51,921 nt of DNA from an uncultured Bacteroidia bacterium (lineage in GTDB: Bacteria > Bacteroidota > Bacteroidia > Bacteroidales > UBA932). Positions 47,882-51,921 of the stretch are shown in pieces. How positions within the stretch are numbered: the first letter of the stretch is position 1; each line of letters starts with the position of its first letter. The stretch covers positions 1 to 51,921 of the forward strand of contig CADAXR010000005.1 of assembly GCA_902791945.1 (NCBI GenBank), read 5' to 3'. The position numbers were made by a program, and so were the translations under genes. The notes under the pieces are model-generated. The model searched no databases and was not told the origin of the DNA. It worked only from the letters and a program-made list of their open reading frames with translations.

Positions 47882-48925
47882 ATGACAAAAGCGGTGTGCA
47901 TAACGGATGAAAAGCTGGCTTCGCTGAAGGGCCTTATAGACCCAGCGGAGAATATAGCGGTGATCTCGCATATGAACCCCGACGGCGACGCCGTGGGGGC
48001 GTGCGCGGCAATGTCGTCGTTCCTCAGGGAGTATCTCGGCAAGAAGGACGTCACTGTCGTGCTGCCGGACGCTCCGGGAGAGCCGCTTTCATTTGTCACG
48101 TCCCTGATTCCGAAGCTCATGGTCGGAAGAAGGGATCCGGAGGCGGCCGCAAAGGCCATTGAAAGTGCCGGCGCCGTGTTCGTAGTGGACCTCAACAGGC
48201 TGGAGCGGACAAGCGTCCTGGAGCAGGCAGTGCGCCTCGCTGCCGCCCCGAAGGTGCTCATAGACCACCATCCGGGGCCGGAAGAGGAGCCGTTCTCCCT
48301 TGTTTTCTCCGAGGTCAACGTGTCCTCCGCCTGTGAACTCATCTACCACATTCTGACACGCATCTGCGGGGGTGCGGCGAAGCTTCCCGCCGACTGCGCG
48401 ACAGCCCTCATGTGCGGAATGACGACGGACACCAACAACTTCGCCAACTCCGTCTTCCCATCGACCCTCAGGATGGCCTCCGAGCTGCTGGAAGCCGGAG
48501 TCGACCGGGACGCAATCGTGCTGAACCTTTTCAACAGCTACAGGACCAACCGCATACGCCTTATGGGCCACATGCTGGACAAGTGCCTTCGGATCACCCC
48601 CGAAGGCGCGGCCTGGATGCTGCTTACAAAGGAGATCAAGCAGATGTTCGATTTCCACGACGGGGAGAGCGAAGGCTTCGTCAACATCCCTCTTGCCTCG
48701 AAAGAAATACGCCTCAGCATACTCCTTACCGAAGAAGACGACAGGATCAGAGTCTCCGTCCGCTCGAAGAAAGGTACCTCGGCGCGGGAGATAGCCGGCC
48801 GCTTCTTCAACGGCGGCGGCCACGAGAACGCCTCCGGCGGCCGCCTGATGATACCGGCCGACATTCCCGGCGTCTCCGCCGTCGAAGCCTATGTAGAAAA
48901 CGCCATAAAGCAGTGCCTCGGATGA
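47882..48925 (+). CDS. DHH/DHHA1 phosphoesterase, NrnA-like
   Basis: A 347-aa metal-dependent phosphoesterase of the NrnA type (nanoRNA or pAp/c-di-NMP linear product hydrolysis). Seen: SHMNPDGDAVGA with H30, D34 and D36, the signature VLIDHHPGPEE, MCGMTTDTNNFANS, and a C-terminal DHHA1 motif FFNGGGHENASGG. Length is normal. The last codon overlaps the start of the first FKBP lipoprotein gene. Substrate preference cannot be told from sequence. Confidence 0.9.
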   Translation: MTKAVCITDEKLASLKGLIDPAENIAVISHMNPDGDAVGACAAMSSFLREYLGKKDVTVVLPDAPGEPLSFVTSLIPKLMVGRRDPEAAAKAIESAGAVFVVDLNRLERTSVLEQAVRLAAAPKVLIDHHPGPEEEPFSLVFSEVNVSSACELIYHILTRICGGAAKLPADCATALMCGMTTDTNNFANSVFPSTLRMASELLEAGVDRDAIVLNLFNSYRTNRIRLMGHMLDKCLRITPEGAAWMLLTKEIKQMFDFHDGESEGFVNIPLASKEIRLSILLTEEDDRIRVSVRSKKGTSAREIAGRFFNGGGHENASGGRLMIPADIPGVSAVEAYVENAIKQCLG

Positions 48926-49449
48926 AAAAATACCTTCTCATAGCGCTCGCCATTCTGGCAGCCGGCTGCACCAAGCAGTCGGTCCAGGTCTTCTACGACA
49001 ACCAGGAGAAGACCATCGAAAAATTCGTGGAGGCCCACAAGGACTGGACGCCGACCTACAACAAAGGCTCGGTCCGCCTGACCGTCGCCGAAGGCACCTC
49101 CGAAGAGACTCTCTCGAAAGGCGGCGTGGTCTCTTTCTATTACGCCGGATACATCCTGAGCGGCACTTCCGTTTCCGCGTCGAACATGTTTGCGACCAAC
49201 GACCGGACCGTCGCCGAAGCCGCCTCCTGGACTATAGCCGACGAAAGCATCTTCGAAGTCGAGACGGTCGAGCTCGGGACCGACCGGCTCCTTGTCGGAC
49301 TCGAAAACGGGCTTGAAGGAGTGCGCGCCGGAGAAGAATGTTACATTCTTTTCTCCGGAAAATACGCCTATGGCAAAAAGGTTGCAGGGACGATCCCCTC
49401 GAAATCAGCCCTCGTCTATCACATCAAAGTTGAAAGCATAACAAACTGA
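48922..49449 (+). CDS. FKBP-type peptidyl-prolyl isomerase lipoprotein
   Basis: A 175-aa lipoprotein with signal MKKYLLIALAILAAGC (lipobox AAGC) and a single FKBP-like domain (GGVVSFYYAGYILSGTSVSASNMFATN, then VGLENGLEGVRAGEECYILFSGKYAYGKK, and YHIKVES). Start set at 48922, where the ATGA overlaps the nrnA stop; an ORF call beginning earlier would lie inside nrnA. The NrnA-FKBP lipoprotein order is also known around GldI in gliding Bacteroidota (from memory). Several FKBP active-site residues are replaced, so it may be a chaperone more than an isomerase. Confidence 0.82.
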   Translation: MKKYLLIALAILAAGCTKQSVQVFYDNQEKTIEKFVEAHKDWTPTYNKGSVRLTVAEGTSEETLSKGGVVSFYYAGYILSGTSVSASNMFATNDRTVAEAASWTIADESIFEVETVELGTDRLLVGLENGLEGVRAGEECYILFSGKYAYGKKVAGTIPSKSALVYHIKVESITN

Positions 49450-49453
49450 CAAT

Positions 49454-50581
49454 ATGAAAAAAAGTGCAGCAGCGCTCACGATAATCGCCGTTCTCACCCT
49501 TACGGGATGCGCAAAACAGGTCGTCAGCAAAGACAACGAAGGACTCGCAAGAATCTTCGACGCCTGGATCGAGTACTACTACGGCAAGGCTCTCGAAGAC
49601 GGGACCTACCAGGAAGGCAGGACCGGCCTCAGGGCGACACCGCTCGGAGATAACGGCGTAATGCTCCTCGGCGAGGAGACCGTCGGGGACGGCGACGCCT
49701 GGGACCCTTCCGCGAAGTGGGTCAATGTCGACTTTACCATCACCGACCTCGACGGCTACATCTATTCCACGACCGACGAGAACACGGCCCGCCGCGCAGG
49801 CCTCTATCACGACGGAGACTACTACGGCCCGAAGACCTGGTACATAACCGACGGATCGGTAGGCTGCTATGCCGGCGTCGCTGACGCACTTTCCGGCATG
49901 AAAATCGGCGGCAAAAGGAAAGTTGCCATCCCCGGATGGCTTATCACGACGGACAGGTACGGCTCGAAAAAGGACTATCTTAAAAAGGCCGACGAGAACG
50001 CCGTTTCCTACATCTACGACTTCGAGCTCCTTGGGATGAGCGAGGACATCTTCCAGACCGAGATCGACTCGATGGAGATATTTATCAACGAGAATTTCGC
50101 TCCTCAGTACCGCGACTCAGTCGCCTATGACCCCGAAAGCGGCAGCAAGAGAGGCTTCTACTTCGAGAGCCTCGGCTTCGGCAGCCCTTCTTCCGGCTCG
50201 AAATACAAGATGCCGGCGGATCCTGCTAACTACGACATGCCGAATGACACCACGATCTACGTCAACTACACAGGACGGCTCCTTAACGGACTTGTCTTCG
50301 ACACGACCGAAGCCGACACGGCGAAGGTCCACGGCATCTACTCCGCTTCGAAGGCGTACGCTCCCCTCCCCGTGATCCTCACGGAAAAGTATTCGAACAT
50401 CACCCTCAACGGCTCCACGACCATCACCGGCTTCAGCGGGGCCCTTGCAAAACTCCACCCTTACGAGAAAGCCAGGACCTGTTTCTACTCCCTTCTCGGC
50501 TACAGCTACACCGGAACGGGGAATTCAATCCCTCCTTACGCTCCGCTCATTTTTGACATCCGGGTAGTCGAACAGCCTTAG
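49454..50581 (+). CDS. Double FKBP-like lipoprotein
   Basis: A 375-aa lipoprotein with signal MKKSAAALTIIAVLTLTGC (lipobox LTGC). It carries two FKBP-like units: one at about 85-200 (WVNVDFTITDLDGYIYSTTDEN...ALSGMKIGGKRKVAIPGWLI) and one at about 265-370 (IYVNYTGRLLNGLVFDTTEAD...FSGALAKLHPYEKARTCFYS). The first half lacks some conserved active-site aromatic residues. It follows the first FKBP gene by 4 bp in the same operon, suggesting periplasmic or outer-membrane folding duties. Function beyond the fold is unknown. Confidence 0.82.
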   Translation: MKKSAAALTIIAVLTLTGCAKQVVSKDNEGLARIFDAWIEYYYGKALEDGTYQEGRTGLRATPLGDNGVMLLGEETVGDGDAWDPSAKWVNVDFTITDLDGYIYSTTDENTARRAGLYHDGDYYGPKTWYITDGSVGCYAGVADALSGMKIGGKRKVAIPGWLITTDRYGSKKDYLKKADENAVSYIYDFELLGMSEDIFQTEIDSMEIFINENFAPQYRDSVAYDPESGSKRGFYFESLGFGSPSSGSKYKMPADPANYDMPNDTTIYVNYTGRLLNGLVFDTTEADTAKVHGIYSASKAYAPLPVILTEKYSNITLNGSTTITGFSGALAKLHPYEKARTCFYSLLGYSYTGTGNSIPPYAPLIFDIRVVEQP

Positions 50582-50582
50582 G

Positions 50583-51921
50583 ATGAGACAGAGCGAATCC
50601 CCGACCGAGCTCGGAACGAAGAAAATAGGCGCGCTGCTCGAGCAGTACGCCATCCCCGCCATCATTGCGATGACGGCTTCTTCGCTGTACAATATGGTCG
50701 ACAGCATCTTCATCGGCCATATTCCCGAAGTCGGCGCCCTCGCCCTGTCCGGACTTTCGGTCACTTTCCCCCTGATGAACATCTCCGCCGCCCTCGGCAC
50801 CCTCGTCGGGGTCGGCGCCTCAACTCTTATTTCCGTCCTTCTCGGACGCCGTGAATACGACAAGGCAGGTAGAGTCCTTTCCAACGCGCTCACCCTCAAC
50901 ATCCTGATAGGCCTGCTGTTCACCACGGTGACCCTTCTGTGGATGAATCCCATCCTCCGTTTTTTCGGCGCCAGCGACAACACCCTCCCCTTTGCCCGCG
51001 ATTATATGATCATAATCGCCGCAGGCAATGTAATCACCCATCTCTACTTCGGCCTCAACAGCATCATCCGCGCTTCGGGGAACCCGAAGACCGCAATGTA
51101 CCTGACCGTCTTCACTGTGACCTCCAACGCAGTACTCGACCCGCTGCTGATCAGCGTGTTCGGGCTCGGGGTCAGGGGCGCGGCCATCGCGACGGTGATC
51201 TGCCAGGCGATGGCGCTCGCCTACACCCTCAATTTTTTCAGCGACAGGAAGAGAGTGGTTCATTTCAGCGGCAATGTCCTCCGTGTGGACTGGCCCATCG
51301 CTAAGGACTCCCTTGCCATCGGCATGGGGCCTTTCCTGATGAACCTCGCCAGCTGCCTCGTGGTCCTTTTCGTCAACCGCCAGCTTCTCAGCTACGGCGG
51401 TGACCTCGCGATCGGCGCCCACGGGATTCTCCACCGCATATCATTCATATTCATCATGGTAGCGATGGGACTAAACCAGGGGATGCAGCCGATAGCCGGC
51501 TACAACTACGGCGCGAGGCTCTACTCCAGGGTCCGCGAAGTCTATAAAAAAACCGTCATCTGGGCGACCGGCGCCCTTACCCTCGGCTTTCTCGTCAGCG
51601 AAATCATCCCGATGGCCGTGGTAACAATCTTTACGAACGATCCCGAGCTGGAAGCGATAGCCGCCCACGGCCTCATGATAGGGAACTGCATGCTCCCTAT
51701 CGTCGGTTTCCAGATAGTCACGACCAACCTTTTCCAGAGCCTCGGCATGGTCCGCAAGTCCATTTTCCTCTCGCTGACACGCCAGCTTATTTTCCTTCTT
51801 CCTCTTATATATTTCCTTCCCAGACTGTTCGGAGGAGTAGACGGCGTGTGGTGGAGTTTTCCCATTTCGGATGCGCTGGCGTCAATCACGACCGGTATTT
51901 TCGCCATACAGCTCATCCGCA
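50583..51921 (+). CDS. MATE-family multidrug efflux transporter (cut by window end)
   Basis: A MATE-family antiporter, 446 codons visible and open at the 3' edge, so only the last few residues are missing. Seen: KKIGALLEQYAIPAIIAMTASSLYNMVDSIFIGHI near the N-terminus, GVGASTLISVLLGRREYDKA, the NVITHLYFGLNSIIRASGNPKTAM segment, and GLNQGMQPIAGYNYGA in the second half, all matching MepA-like members. About 12 membrane helices. It begins 1 bp after the FKBP gene stop, so it may belong to the same transcript. Confidence 0.9.
   Translation, partial: MRQSESPTELGTKKIGALLEQYAIPAIIAMTASSLYNMVDSIFIGHIPEVGALALSGLSVTFPLMNISAALGTLVGVGASTLISVLLGRREYDKAGRVLSNALTLNILIGLLFTTVTLLWMNPILRFFGASDNTLPFARDYMIIIAAGNVITHLYFGLNSIIRASGNPKTAMYLTVFTVTSNAVLDPLLISVFGLGVRGAAIATVICQAMALAYTLNFFSDRKRVVHFSGNVLRVDWPIAKDSLAIGMGPFLMNLASCLVVLFVNRQLLSYGGDLAIGAHGILHRISFIFIMVAMGLNQGMQPIAGYNYGARLYSRVREVYKKTVIWATGALTLGFLVSEIIPMAVVTIFTNDPELEAIAAHGLMIGNCMLPIVGFQIVTTNLFQSLGMVRKSIFLSLTRQLIFLLPLIYFLPRLFGGVDGVWWSFPISDALASITTGIFAIQLIR

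Noticed and set aside
48412..48921. N-terminal extension of the first FKBP lipoprotein ORF
   Set aside because: It lies inside nrnA in another frame with Arg/Pro/Gln-rich residues; the signal peptide begins at 48922.
1..51921. CRISPR arrays, tRNA or rRNA genes, transposases
   Set aside because: No regularly spaced direct repeats, cloverleaf or rRNA-like sequence, and no transposase ORF noticed while reading.

Overview
The window is about 52 kb of high-GC DNA from a Bacteroidota chromosome, most likely an uncultured Bacteroidales member. Supporting signs are: promoters of the TTTG-N19-TAnnTTTG type (31762-31792 and 47676-47706), A/T-rich leaders with almost no Shine-Dalgarno sequences, Bacteroidota T6SS tube proteins, a lipoprotein with BACON domains, the alpha-2-macroglobulin/PBP1C pair and the DUF3822-rsmD pair. 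The genus is not resolved.

Region 1 (26-24531) is one dense plus-strand cluster, with gaps mostly under 30 bp and many ATGA overlaps. It encodes a contractile type VI secretion system of the Bacteroidota kind: ClpV/TssH, sheath TssB and TssC, four tube-type proteins, a very large VgrG, a beta-helical/coiled-coil spike-type protein, a DUF4280 PAAR-like tip, and baseplate TssG, TssK, TssE and TssF. No TssJ, TssL or TssM is visible. Instead there are four exported or membrane proteins of unfamiliar type (11981-13300, 20106-21248, 21250-22140, 22144-24531).

The main discovery candidate lies inside this cluster. An E1-like enzyme (13982-15106) sits directly before tssG. A ubiquitin-like protein (19205-19522), whose last 22 residues align without gaps to the ubiquitin C-terminus and end in Gly, and an E2-like protein with HPN and an active-site Cys (19522-20103) follow tssF. 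The last gene encodes a seven-helix membrane protein with a periplasmic VWA-like domain, a cytoplasmic RING-H2-type zinc site and a cytoplasmic FHA domain. Together these look like a complete E1-UBL-E2-RING cascade built into a secretion machine. No JAB or other deconjugating protease and no CBASS gene is present.

Region 2 (24592-31726) holds a secreted GH3 glycosidase overlapping a YczE/YitT-like membrane protein, a REP-like repeat that forms the end of that gene, a DUF486 membrane protein, and a 1.2-kb-residue-scale BACON lipoprotein preceded by a 50-codon small ORF.

Region 3 (31898-41852) holds a thioester-containing bacterial alpha-2-macroglobulin overlapping pbpC, and a convergent MscS-type channel whose stop codon overlaps that of pbpC.

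Region 4 (41948-51921) holds a lipoprotein, a CstA-type transporter with a TTG start, a DUF853 HerA-like ATPase, a minus-strand rsmD/DUF3822 operon, a 133-bp structured inverted repeat with perfect 24-bp arms, an NrnA-like DHH phosphoesterase with two FKBP-type lipoproteins, and a MATE transporter cut by the window end. No rRNA, tRNA or CRISPR array was seen. No stretch over 300 bases lacks a gene; the largest gaps are 31727-31897 and 47641-47881, and both are described below.
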